Source: JAQSWP01 sp040255215
GTDB taxonomy: Bacteria > Pseudomonadota > Alphaproteobacteria > Reyranellales > JAQSWP01
DNA: 36,244 nucleotides
Assembly (NCBI GenBank): GCA_040255215.1
Contig: JBDZUM010000028.1
Location: forward strand, 1-36,244
Direction: 5' to 3'
Positions 8,576 to 16,160 of this stretch are shown here, one piece after another (the first letter of the stretch is position 1; the number at the start of each line of letters is the position of its first letter). The position numbers were made by a program, and so were the translations under genes. Below the pieces are notes generated by a model. It saw nothing but the letters and a program-made list of their open reading frames with translations, searched no databases and was not told the DNA's origin.

Positions 8576-10216
8576 ATGAGCGAGCGCGAGCTGCTCTTCC
8601 TGGCGCTGGGCGGCGCCGGCGAGATCGGCATGAACCTCAATCTCTATGCCTACGACGACCAGTGGCTGATGCTGGATCTCGGCATCACCTTCGGCGACGA
8701 ACAGGCGCCTGGCGTCGACGTCATCATGCCCGACCCGGCCTTCATCGTGGAACGGCGGGACAAGTTGCTGGGCGTGGTGCTGACGCATGCCCATGAGGAC
8801 CATCTCGGCGCCGTGGCGCATCTGTGGCCGCAGCTGCGCTGCCCGATCTTCGCCACGCCGTTCGCCGCCTCTGTGCTGCGCCGCAAGCTCACCGACGCGA
8901 ATCTGATAAACACGGCACTGATCACTGAAGTGCCGTTGGGCGGCAAATTCACGCTGGGGCCGTTCGATATCGAGCTGATCACCATGACGCATTCGATTCC
9001 CGAGCCGAATGCCGTGGCGATCAAGACGCCGGCCGGAACGATCCTGCATACCGGCGACTGGAAGATCGATCCCGAGCCGCTGCTGGGCGATGTCACCGAC
9101 GAGGGGGCGCTGCGCAAGCTCGGCGACGACGGCGTGCTGGCGATGGTCTGCGACTCGACCAACGTGTTCGTGCCCGGCGAGGCGGGATCTGAAGCCGACG
9201 TGCGCAAGGCGCTGACCGAGCTGATCGGCCGCTGCCGCCAGCGTGTCGCAGTGACCTGCTTTGCGTCCAATCTGGCGCGGGTCGAGAGCGTGGCGCATGC
9301 CGCCGATGCCAATGGCCGGCATCCGGTGCTGGTGGGGCGGGCGCTCAACCGCATGGTCGAGGCGGCGCGCGAGAACGGCTATCTCGCCGCCATGCCGCGC
9401 ACCATCGACGAGAAGGAAGCGGCATGGCTGCCGCGCGAGAAGGTGCTGATGATCTGCACCGGCAGCCAGGGCGAGAACGGCGCTGCCATGTACCGCCTGG
9501 CCAATGACGAGCACCCGACGCTGCATCTGGAGAAAGGCGATACGGTCGTGTTCTCCTCCCGCATCATCCCGGGCAACGAGAAATCGATCGGCCGGCTGCA
9601 CAACAGGTTGGTGCAGATGGGCGTCGAGGTGCTGACCGAAAAGGACGCCTTCGTCCACGTCTCGGGCCATCCCGCCCGCGACGAGCTGACCAGGCTGTAC
9701 CAGTGGGTGCGGCCGAAAGTGGCGATCCCCGTGCATGGCGAGCTGCGCCACCTCGACGAGCATGCGCGGCTGGCGCGCGCGGTGCAGGTGCCGGAGGCGA
9801 TCGTGGCGCCCAACGGCACCATGGTGCGACTGGCGCCGGGGCCGGCCGAGATCGTCGATCACGTGTCGACCGGCCGGCTGGGACTGGACGGCACCAGGCT
9901 GATCAACCTTGCCGGCACTGCGCTGCGCCCGCGCAAGCAGATGATCTTCAACGGCGCGGCCACGGTGATGCTGGTGGTCGATGCCAAGGGCGTGCTGCTG
10001 GCCGAACCGAGGCTCACCGTGCATGGCTTTCCCGAAGGGGATGATCTCGATGCCATCAGCGCCGAGGCGCTGGAGGCCGTCGGCAAGGCGTTGGGGAAGG
10101 GCAGGCTGGGCGACGATGCCGAGGCTCGCAGCCTGTCCAGCCAGGCGGTGCGCCGCGTGTTCAAGGCTCGGCTCGGCAAGCGCCCGGTCACCGACGTCCA
10201 GATTGTGCGGATTTGA
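8576..10216 (+). CDS. rnj: ribonuclease J
   Basis: Metallo-beta-lactamase/beta-CASP ribonuclease (546 residues) with 5'-3' exonuclease and endonuclease activity in mRNA turnover and rRNA maturation. The metal motif THAHEDHLG gives H71, H73, D75 and H76. The beta-CASP part contains ICTGSQGE near residue 295, and the C-terminal metal-site histidine motif VSGHPARDEL is present. The beginning MSERELLFLALGGAGEIGMN matches the usual alphaproteobacterial start. No strong ribosome site is seen 15 bases after coaX, so coupling is likely. Confidence 0.96.
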   Translation: MSERELLFLALGGAGEIGMNLNLYAYDDQWLMLDLGITFGDEQAPGVDVIMPDPAFIVERRDKLLGVVLTHAHEDHLGAVAHLWPQLRCPIFATPFAASVLRRKLTDANLINTALITEVPLGGKFTLGPFDIELITMTHSIPEPNAVAIKTPAGTILHTGDWKIDPEPLLGDVTDEGALRKLGDDGVLAMVCDSTNVFVPGEAGSEADVRKALTELIGRCRQRVAVTCFASNLARVESVAHAADANGRHPVLVGRALNRMVEAARENGYLAAMPRTIDEKEAAWLPREKVLMICTGSQGENGAAMYRLANDEHPTLHLEKGDTVVFSSRIIPGNEKSIGRLHNRLVQMGVEVLTEKDAFVHVSGHPARDELTRLYQWVRPKVAIPVHGELRHLDEHARLARAVQVPEAIVAPNGTMVRLAPGPAEIVDHVSTGRLGLDGTRLINLAGTALRPRKQMIFNGAATVMLVVDAKGVLLAEPRLTVHGFPEGDDLDAISAEALEAVGKALGKGRLGDDAEARSLSSQAVRRVFKARLGKRPVTDVQIVRI

Positions 10217-10280
10217 CGCCGCGCCCCGACGGGCCTAACCGGTTAAGCAGGATCGTTGCAATCGAGCGGGGACGTCCGGC

Positions 10281-10523
10281 ATGTCGGTGGTGACCGGAAT
10301 TGCGGTCTATTTCGTGATCTGGTGGATCGTGCTGTTCGCGGTCCTGCCGTGGGGCGTGAAGATCCCCGACAATCCCGAGCCCGGCCATGCCACCAGCGCG
10401 CCGGAGAAGCCCCAGCTAGGCCGCAAAGCCCTTTGGACCACCGCGATATCGGCAGTGATCTGGCTCGGCTTCTTCCTCGTGAACCATTACGACCTGATCA
10501 GTTTCAGGCGCTGGATCGAATAG
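10281..10523 (+). CDS. DUF1467 family small membrane protein
   Basis: An 80-residue protein with two hydrophobic segments (about residues 3-24 and 52-69) separated by a polar loop. The sequence VYFVIWWIVLFAVLPWGV followed by a polar NPEPGHATSAPEKPQ loop is recognisable as the DUF1467 family found beside rnj and proS in alphaproteobacteria. Its function is unknown. It follows rnj after 64 bases. In relatives an mce (methylmalonyl-CoA epimerase) gene often sits in this gap, but there is none here. The Met at 10281 begins the family-like N-terminus. Confidence 0.85.
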   Translation: MSVVTGIAVYFVIWWIVLFAVLPWGVKIPDNPEPGHATSAPEKPQLGRKALWTTAISAVIWLGFFLVNHYDLISFRRWIE

Positions 10524-10533
10524 CCGGATATTC

Positions 10534-10550
10534 TGCTCATTCAATGAGCA
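10534..10550. promoter_or_regulatory. 17-bp perfect dyad, operator-like
   Basis: TGCTCATTCAATGAGCA is a perfect inverted repeat with 8-base arms and one central base. It begins 10 bases after the DUF1467 stop. No T-run follows, so it does not look like an intrinsic terminator, although the RNA could form a 7-bp hairpin. Size and symmetry suit a dimeric repressor (TetR- or MarR-like), which is inference. It lies about 40-60 bases upstream of the candidate small RNA. Confidence 0.5.
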
Positions 10551-10589
10551 ATTAGGGCCATTGCGGCCACAGCTCGCATTGAAGGCAAA

Positions 10590-10728
10590 AAAATAGGCAA
10601 ACCGGCGTTGAACCGACTTGCCTTGCTGCACCGCAGCAGAGTAGCTTCGGTGCTACGGGATTTTTCCCGTTTCGCCTATTCGGCGTTTCCTCCCTAAACT
10701 CGGGCCACGTTCGTGGCCCCTTTTTTTT
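10590..10728 (+). ncRNA. candidate small RNA with multi-hairpin core and terminator
   Basis: Intergenic sequence with dense secondary structure. AATAGGC (10592-10598) pairs with GCCTATT (10674-10680) and closes a domain. Inside it are three clean hairpins: TGCTGC/GCAGCA (10624-10638, loop ACC), GTAGC/GCTAC (10641-10656) and ACGGGA/TCCCGT (10655-10670, loop TTTT). The last two share two bases. A short unpaired stretch with TTTCCTCCCTAAACT (10687-10701) follows, and it could pair with ribosome-binding sites. A strong intrinsic terminator comes next. No promoter was identified, so it could instead be the structured 3' UTR of the rnj-DUF1467 transcript. It does not match the SRP RNA, tmRNA or 6S features I know. 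Confidence 0.45.
10702..10728 (+). terminator. intrinsic terminator
   Basis: A perfect 7-bp stem GGGCCAC/GTGGCCC (10702-10708 with 10713-10719) with loop GTTC is followed by one C and eight T. It ends + strand transcription of the rnj-DUF1467 operon or of the candidate small RNA, before the - strand permease gene. Confidence 0.9.
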
Positions 10729-10792
10729 GCACTATAGCCATTCCGGTATGCGCAGGCAAACGGACTTTACAGCTTTGCCAACGAATTTTCCG

Positions 10793-10844
10793 GTCGGGAC
10801 GAACCTTCATTGCAATCCGAAAGCTCGTCCCGACACGAAGTGTC
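10793..10844. repeat. nested inverted repeats between convergent units
   Basis: GTCGGGACGA (10793-10802) and TCGTCCCGAC (10825-10834) form a perfect 10-bp inverted repeat around a 22-base loop. A second hairpin, GACAC/GTGTC with loop GAA (10832-10844), overlaps its edge and ends directly at the stop of the - strand permease. It may be the Rho-independent-like 3' end structure of the permease mRNA, but neither strand has a T-run. Confidence 0.5.
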
Positions 10845-12134
10845 CTACAGCACCGCGAACTTGATAACAAACAACACGGCGAGGACGGCGACACCGGGAT
10901 GGATGTCGCTAATTCGGCCCGACAGCAGCTTGATCGCGGCATAGGTAATCAGGCCGAAGCCGATGCCGTGGGCGATCGAGAAGGTGAGCGGCATGGCGAG
11001 CGCCGTCACCACCGCCGGTGCGTATTCGGTGACGTCCTCCCAATCCACCTCGGTCAGGCCACGCGCCATCATGCAGGCGACGAAGAGCAGCGCCGGCGCC
11101 GTGGCGAAGGCCGGCACCGACTGCGCCAGCGGGGCGAAGAACAGCGTCAGCAGGAACAGGATGCCGACCACAACCGCCGTCAGCCCGGTACGGCCGCCCG
11201 CCTTGATGCCGGCGGCGCTCTCGATGTAGCTCGTGGTGGTCGACGTGCCGAGCGCGGCGCCGACCGAAGTCGCCGCCGAATCGGCGATCAGCGCCCGGTT
11301 CAGGCGCGGCAGCTTGCCGTCCTTGTCGAGCAGTCCGGCGCGATGGGCGACGCCGACCAGCGTGCCAGCGGTGTCGAACAGATCGACGAACAGGAAGGCG
11401 AACACGATCGAGATCAGCCCGACCTGGAAGGCGCCGGCGAGATCGAGCTGCAGGAACACGGGCGAGGGATCGGGCGGCAGCGCCACGACGCCCTTGAACT
11501 CCGATATGCCGATAAGCGAGGCCGCGATCGTCACCAGCAGGATGCCAATGATGATGGCGCCGGGCACCGAGCGGCGGTCCAGCGCCACCATGACCATGAA
11601 GCCGAGCGCCGCCAGGATGACCGGCCAGGTCTTCATGTCGCCGATGGTGACCAGCGTTGCGGGATGATCGACCACGATGCCGGCGTTTTTCAGGGCGATG
11701 ATGCCGAGAAAGAAGCCGATGCCGGCCGAAATCGCCATCTTCAGCGAGCGCGGGATGGCGTTGATGATCTGTTCGCGGATCGGAAGGATGCTGATGACCA
11801 GGAAGATCAGGCCCGACAGGAACACCGCACCCAGCCCGACCTGCCACGTGAAGCCAAGCGTCTTGACCACCGTGTAGGTGAAATAGGCGTTGAGTCCCAT
11901 GCCCGGCGCCAGGGCGATCGGGTAGTTGGCCCAGAACCCCATGATGAAGGTGCCGAAGGCGGCGGCGAGGCAGGTGGCGACGAAGACGCCGCCGAAATCC
12001 ATCCCGGCATCGGCCAGGATCAGCGGATTGACGATGCTGATATAGGCCATCGTCAGGAAGGTGGTGAACCCGGCCAGCACCTCGGTGCGCACGGTCGTGC
12101 CGTGCTGGCTGAGCTTGAACATGTTCTCCAGCAT
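10845..12134 (-). CDS. NCS2-type purine (guanine/hypoxanthine or adenine) permease
   Basis: A membrane permease of 429 residues of the AzgA-like branch of the nucleobase:cation symporter-2 group. It probably imports purine bases with protons at the inner membrane. The typical N-terminus is MLENMFKLSQHGTTVRTEVL. Further family marks are APGMGLNAYFTYTVV, FDTAGTLVGVAHR and GTSTTTSYIESAAGI. About a dozen hydrophobic segments are seen. A longer frame starts at 12194, but the ATG at 12134 is preceded by GGGGGATCC and fits the family start. It is antisense to its neighbours and interrupts the usual DUF1467-proS order. The exact substrate cannot be told from the sequence. Confidence 0.9.
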   Translation of the reverse strand: MLENMFKLSQHGTTVRTEVLAGFTTFLTMAYISIVNPLILADAGMDFGGVFVATCLAAAFGTFIMGFWANYPIALAPGMGLNAYFTYTVVKTLGFTWQVGLGAVFLSGLIFLVISILPIREQIINAIPRSLKMAISAGIGFFLGIIALKNAGIVVDHPATLVTIGDMKTWPVILAALGFMVMVALDRRSVPGAIIIGILLVTIAASLIGISEFKGVVALPPDPSPVFLQLDLAGAFQVGLISIVFAFLFVDLFDTAGTLVGVAHRAGLLDKDGKLPRLNRALIADSAATSVGAALGTSTTTSYIESAAGIKAGGRTGLTAVVVGILFLLTLFFAPLAQSVPAFATAPALLFVACMMARGLTEVDWEDVTEYAPAVVTALAMPLTFSIAHGIGFGLITYAAIKLLSGRISDIHPGVAVLAVLFVIKFAVL

Positions 12135-12244
12135 GGATCCCCCGAATGTCCCCAGTAAGATTGGCCGGCAAGCGGCGGGATATTCTGCGGCCACTGCCTG
12201 TGGACAGCCAAGCGCGCCGAGAGACCTGAGACGAGGCAGGCGGT

Positions 12245-12273
12245 TTGCGTTTGCGCGGGGGCTTGCCTAAAGT
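12245..12273 (+). promoter_or_regulatory. possible promoter of proS-lol-dnaE unit
   Basis: TTGCGT (12245-12250) and TAAAGT (12268-12273) are separated by 17 bases and would start RNA about 45 bases before proS. Matches to the consensus are partial. A promoter is expected here because the gene before it runs in the other direction. Confidence 0.35.
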
Positions 12274-12324
12274 CTGGCCGCGCCGGTTTTGGCGGCTATT
12301 TCAACAGGATCGATCAGGTTCGCA

Positions 12325-13644
12325 ATGCGTCTCAGCCAGTATTTCCTGCCCACGCTCAAGGAGAATCCCTCCGAGGCGCAGATCGTCTCGCACCGACTGA
12401 TGCTGCGCGCCGGCATGGTGCGGCAGGCGGCGGCCGGCATCTATTCCTGGCTGCCGCTGGGCCATCGCGTGCTCAAGAAGGTCGAGCAGATCGTGCGCGA
12501 GGAGCAGGACCGCGCCGGCGCCCAGGAGCTGCTGATGCCGACCATCCAGTCGGCGGATCTGTGGCGCGAGAGCGGTCGCTACGACGATTACGGCCAAGAG
12601 ATGCTGCGCATCAAGGACCGGCACGAGCGCGAGATGCTCTACGGGCCGACCAACGAGGAGCTGATCACCGACATCGTGCGGCAGTCGATCAAGACCTACC
12701 GGGATCTGCCGAAGAATCTCTATCACATCCAGTGGAAATTCCGCGACGAGGTGCGGCCGCGTTTCGGCGTCATGCGCGGGCGCGAATTCCTGATGAAGGA
12801 CAATTACTCCTTCGATCTCGACCGCGACGGCGCCATCCGGTCCTATAACCGGATGTTCGTGGCCTATCTGCGCACTTTCGCGCGCATGGGGCTGAAAGCC
12901 ATTCCGATGCGGGCCGATACCGGGCCGATCGGCGGCGACCACAGCCACGAGTTCATCATCCTGGCGGAGACCGGCGAGAGCCAGGTGTTCTGCCACGGCG
13001 ATCTGGTCGATCTCGACATTCTCGGCCGCAAGGTCGATTACGAGGCGGATCTGGAGCCGTTGATCGGCGAATGGACGCGCTATTACGCGGCCACCGACGA
13101 GAAGCACGAGCCGGCGCGGTTCGAGAAGGAAGTGCCGGACGGCAAGCGCGTCTCGGCCCGTGGCATCGAAGTCGGGCACATCTTCTATTTCGGCACCAAG
13201 TATTCCACGCCGATGAACGCCGTCGTGGCTGGGCCCAAGGGCGAGAATGTCACCATCGAGATGGGATCCTACGGCATCGGCGTGTCGCGCCTGGTCGGCG
13301 CGATCATCGAAGCCAGCCATGATGATGCCGGAATCGTGTGGTCGGAATCGGTTGCGCCGTTCCAAGTCGGTCTGGTCAATCTCAAGGTCGGGGACGGCGC
13401 CGTCGACGCGGCCTGTGGCAAGCTCTACCAGCAACTGCAGTCAGTCGGCGTCGACACGCTGTACGACGATCGCGATCTGCGGCCGGGCGGCAAATTCGCC
13501 GACATGGACCTGATCGGCCTGCCCTGGCAGGTGATCATAGGCCCGCGTGGCCTGGCCGCCGGCAAGGCTGAGATCAAGAATCGCGCCACCGGGGAGCGCG
13601 AGGAAATTCCGCTGGATGCGGTGGTGTCGCGCTTCGGCGGATAG
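12325..13644 (+). CDS. proS: prolyl-tRNA synthetase (short alphaproteobacterial form)
   Basis: Class II aminoacyl-tRNA synthetase charging tRNA-Pro (439 residues). The N-terminus MRLSQYFLPTLKENPSEAQ and the motif 2 region (FRDEVRPRFGVMRGREFLMK) are present. Motif 3 lies in GSYGIGVSRLVGAIIE, and the C-terminal anticodon-binding domain starts near residue 340. At 439 residues it lacks the large editing insertion of the 570-residue enterobacterial enzyme, as is normal in this class. An in-frame ATG at 12289 precedes the start; 12325 is preferred from family alignment. It is the first gene of the proS-lolC-lolE-lolD-dnaE run. Confidence 0.95.
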   Translation: MRLSQYFLPTLKENPSEAQIVSHRLMLRAGMVRQAAAGIYSWLPLGHRVLKKVEQIVREEQDRAGAQELLMPTIQSADLWRESGRYDDYGQEMLRIKDRHEREMLYGPTNEELITDIVRQSIKTYRDLPKNLYHIQWKFRDEVRPRFGVMRGREFLMKDNYSFDLDRDGAIRSYNRMFVAYLRTFARMGLKAIPMRADTGPIGGDHSHEFIILAETGESQVFCHGDLVDLDILGRKVDYEADLEPLIGEWTRYYAATDEKHEPARFEKEVPDGKRVSARGIEVGHIFYFGTKYSTPMNAVVAGPKGENVTIEMGSYGIGVSRLVGAIIEASHDDAGIVWSESVAPFQVGLVNLKVGDGAVDAACGKLYQQLQSVGVDTLYDDRDLRPGGKFADMDLIGLPWQVIIGPRGLAAGKAEIKNRATGEREEIPLDAVVSRFGG

Positions 13645-13654
13645 AGGAGCGAGG

Positions 13655-14902
13655 ATGCGGCCTTACGCCGTCGAATGGATGCTGGCGCTGCGCTATCTCG
13701 GCGCGCGGCGCCAGGAAGGCACGATCTCGCTGATCGCCGGCTTTTCGCTGGTCGGCATCGCGCTCGGCGTGGCAACCCTGATCGTCGTGATGTCGGTGAT
13801 GGGCGGCTTCCAGCAGGAGCTGCTGGGCCGCATCCTGGCGCTGAACGGCCGGCTAGCGGTGCTGGCCGGGGATCAGGGCATCGCCGGTTACGAGGCCGAG
13901 GCCCGGCGCCTGTCGCAGATCGCAGGCGTGGTCGGCGTGACGCCGATCGTCGAAGGGCAGGGCATCGCCACGTCCGGCGCCAAGACGCAGGGCATTCTGG
14001 CCCGGGGCATTGCGGCCGAAGAACTGGCGCAGCGCGATTTCATTGCCGCCAGCATGAAGGGCGGCGACCTGGAACGCCTGGTCGGCAAGCGCAGCGTCGT
14101 GGTCGGGCAGGGGCTGCTCGACGTTCTCGGCCTGAAGATCGGCGACGACCTGACGCTGATCTCCTCGCAGACCATCGCCACGCCGCTCGGCCTGTTGCCG
14201 CGAACGGCGCGCATGACGATCGTCGGCAGCTTCGAATTGGGCATGTACGAGTACGACACGCGCTTCGTGTTCGTGCCGCTGGAGGCGGCGCAGGCGCTGT
14301 TCGGCATGCCCGACAAGGTGACGCAGCTCGAGATCCGCACTGCTGGCGATGCCGATTTGCGGCGCATCGAGACGGAGGTGGCGCGGATCGCCACGCCTTC
14401 GGGTGTGGTGGTGAACTGGGAGCGCTCCAACCAGGGCTTCTTCGCCGTGGTCCGCACCCAGGCCAGCGTGCTGTTCCTGATTCTGGCGCTGATTATCGTC
14501 GTCGCCGCTTTCAATATCGTCTCCAGCCTGTTCATCCTGGTGAAAACCAAGTCGGCCGAGATCGGCATCCTGCGCACCATCGGCGCCAGCCGCGGCCTGA
14601 TCAATCGGGTGTTCGTCCTTGCCGGCCTGATCGTCGGCGGGCTGGGCACGGTGGCGGGGCTGGTGATCGGCGTGCTGTTCAGCGCAAATATCGAGACGTT
14701 GCGGCAATGGCTGCAGGGCCTGCTTGGTGTCGAGCTGTTCTCCGCCAAGCTCTATCTGCTGACCGAACTGCCGTCGGTGATCGATGTGGGCGACGTGATC
14801 GCCATCGTCGTCATGGCGCTGGTCCTGTCGCTGCTGGCCGGGCTCTATCCCGCCTGGCGCGCCGGCCGGCTCGATCCCATCGACGCGCTGAAGGACGCCT
14901 GA
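13655..14902 (+). CDS. lolC: lipoprotein-releasing permease, LolC-like (Hook-bearing)
   Basis: Inner-membrane permease of the LolCDE ABC transporter (415 residues), which extracts lipoproteins and hands them to LolA. One N-terminal helix (about 25-47), a large periplasmic domain and three C-terminal helices are visible. Family marks are VMSVMGGFQQELLGRIL and AAFNIVSSLFILVKTKSAEIG. Residues 176-186 (ATPLGLLPRTA) resemble the TPMG..P Hook loop of E. coli LolC that recruits LolA. This motif match is from memory of the family. The start at 13655 follows GAGGAGCGAGG. It is paired with a second, hookless permease four bases downstream. Confidence 0.88.
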   Translation: MRPYAVEWMLALRYLGARRQEGTISLIAGFSLVGIALGVATLIVVMSVMGGFQQELLGRILALNGRLAVLAGDQGIAGYEAEARRLSQIAGVVGVTPIVEGQGIATSGAKTQGILARGIAAEELAQRDFIAASMKGGDLERLVGKRSVVVGQGLLDVLGLKIGDDLTLISSQTIATPLGLLPRTARMTIVGSFELGMYEYDTRFVFVPLEAAQALFGMPDKVTQLEIRTAGDADLRRIETEVARIATPSGVVVNWERSNQGFFAVVRTQASVLFLILALIIVVAAFNIVSSLFILVKTKSAEIGILRTIGASRGLINRVFVLAGLIVGGLGTVAGLVIGVLFSANIETLRQWLQGLLGVELFSAKLYLLTELPSVIDVGDVIAIVVMALVLSLLAGLYPAWRAGRLDPIDALKDA

Positions 14903-14906
14903 GCCG

Positions 14907-16160
14907 ATGCCGTCCCTCTCGCAGCTCGGCGTGGAATGGCTGGTCGCCTGGCGTCTGCTGCGCGCACGCCACCGCGACGGTTTCATCTCCGTCATCGCGA
15001 TCATCTCGCTGGTCGGGATTGCACTGGGCGTCGGGGTGCTGATCGTCACCCTGTCGGTGATGGGCGGCTTCCGCAGCGAGCTCTACGGCCGCATCCTGGG
15101 GGTGAACGGCCATATCGTCGTCAACGCGTCCAACGGCAGCCTGACCGATTTCGACGCGCTGGTGAGCAAACTGCGCGCCGTGCCCGGCGTGACGGCTGCA
15201 GCACCCGTGGTGGAAGGCGAGGTGATGGCGACCAACCGCGGCAATGCGCAGGGCGCGCTGGTGCGTGGGCTGCGCACCGTCGATCTCGAGCAGCGGCGCA
15301 ATGTCGTCAACGGGCTGGTGAGCGGCAGCCTGGCCGGCTTCGACGACGGCGGCCTCATCATCGGCGAACGCCTGCGCCGGCAGCTTGCCGTCGCCCCTGG
15401 CGATTTCGTGACGCTGCTGCTGCCGAAGGGTGGCGGCGACCAGCCAATCGAGCCGGTGACTGTCGATTTCGACCTCGCCGGCAGCTTCAGCGTCGGTATG
15501 GCCGAGATCGATGCCGGTTACGTCTTCATGCCGCTCGATCTCGCCCAGCGCTTTTTCGAGCTCGAGCCGGGGGCCGTCAGCGCCATCGACGTGCTGACCG
15601 ACGATCCGCGTCGCGCGCCGCAGATCGCCGCCGCCATCCGCGAGATGCTTGGGGACGGCTACAAGGTGACGGACTGGCGTCAGCGCAATGCCGCCTTCGT
15701 CGGCGCGCTCGAGGTCGAACGGGCGGTGATGTTCTTCATCCTCACCCTGATCGTGCTGGTGGCGGCGCTCAACGTCATCGCGAGCTTCACCATGCTGGTG
15801 CGGTCCAAGGCGCGCAGCATCGCCATCCTGCGCACCATGGGCAGCGAGCGCGCCGGCATTCTGCGTATCTTCCTGATGGCCGGCGGCTTCGTCGGTCTGG
15901 CCGGGACGGCGATCGGCGCGGTGATCGGCCTGCTGCTGGCGCTGAATGCGGGCTCGATCCGCAGCCTGTTCGCCGGCCTGCAGGCGGCGGGGATCGGCGG
16001 CGACACGTTCGGCTTCTTCGCCCGGCTGCCGGCCATCGTCAGCGCCTCGGAGGTGTTCTGGGTGGTGACCATCGCCGTCGTCGTTTCGCTGGCCGCCGCC
16101 GCCTATGTGGCGCTGCGTGCCGCTGCCCTCGAACCGGCCGACGTGCTGCGCTATGAGTGA
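14907..16160 (+). CDS. lolE: lipoprotein-releasing permease, LolE-like (no Hook)
   Basis: Second LolC/LolE-type permease (417 residues), starting four bases after lolC. It has the same layout: helix near 28-50, VTLSVMGGFRSELYGRILG, a periplasmic domain and three C-terminal helices (FFILTLIVLVAALNVIASFT and on). The loop corresponding to the Hook reads LLPKGGGDQPIEPVTVDFD (about 171-189). It lacks the TP.G..P pattern and so looks more like LolE. The two permeases probably form a heterodimer on LolD. The stop overlaps the lolD start. Confidence 0.85.
   Translation: MPSLSQLGVEWLVAWRLLRARHRDGFISVIAIISLVGIALGVGVLIVTLSVMGGFRSELYGRILGVNGHIVVNASNGSLTDFDALVSKLRAVPGVTAAAPVVEGEVMATNRGNAQGALVRGLRTVDLEQRRNVVNGLVSGSLAGFDDGGLIIGERLRRQLAVAPGDFVTLLLPKGGGDQPIEPVTVDFDLAGSFSVGMAEIDAGYVFMPLDLAQRFFELEPGAVSAIDVLTDDPRRAPQIAAAIREMLGDGYKVTDWRQRNAAFVGALEVERAVMFFILTLIVLVAALNVIASFTMLVRSKARSIAILRTMGSERAGILRIFLMAGGFVGLAGTAIGAVIGLLLALNAGSIRSLFAGLQAAGIGGDTFGFFARLPAIVSASEVFWVVTIAVVVSLAAAAYVALRAAALEPADVLRYE

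Noticed and set aside
10236..10245. TAACCGGTTA as a CtrA cell-cycle regulator site.
   Set aside because: It has TTAA-type half sites but not the TTAA-N7-TTAA spacing, and a 10-bp palindrome is easily met by chance.
10590..10728. The structured intergenic RNA as SRP RNA, tmRNA or 6S RNA.
   Set aside because: The SRP GGAAG loop region, the tRNA-like T-loop and tag frame of tmRNA, and the long central-bubble stem of 6S RNA are all absent.
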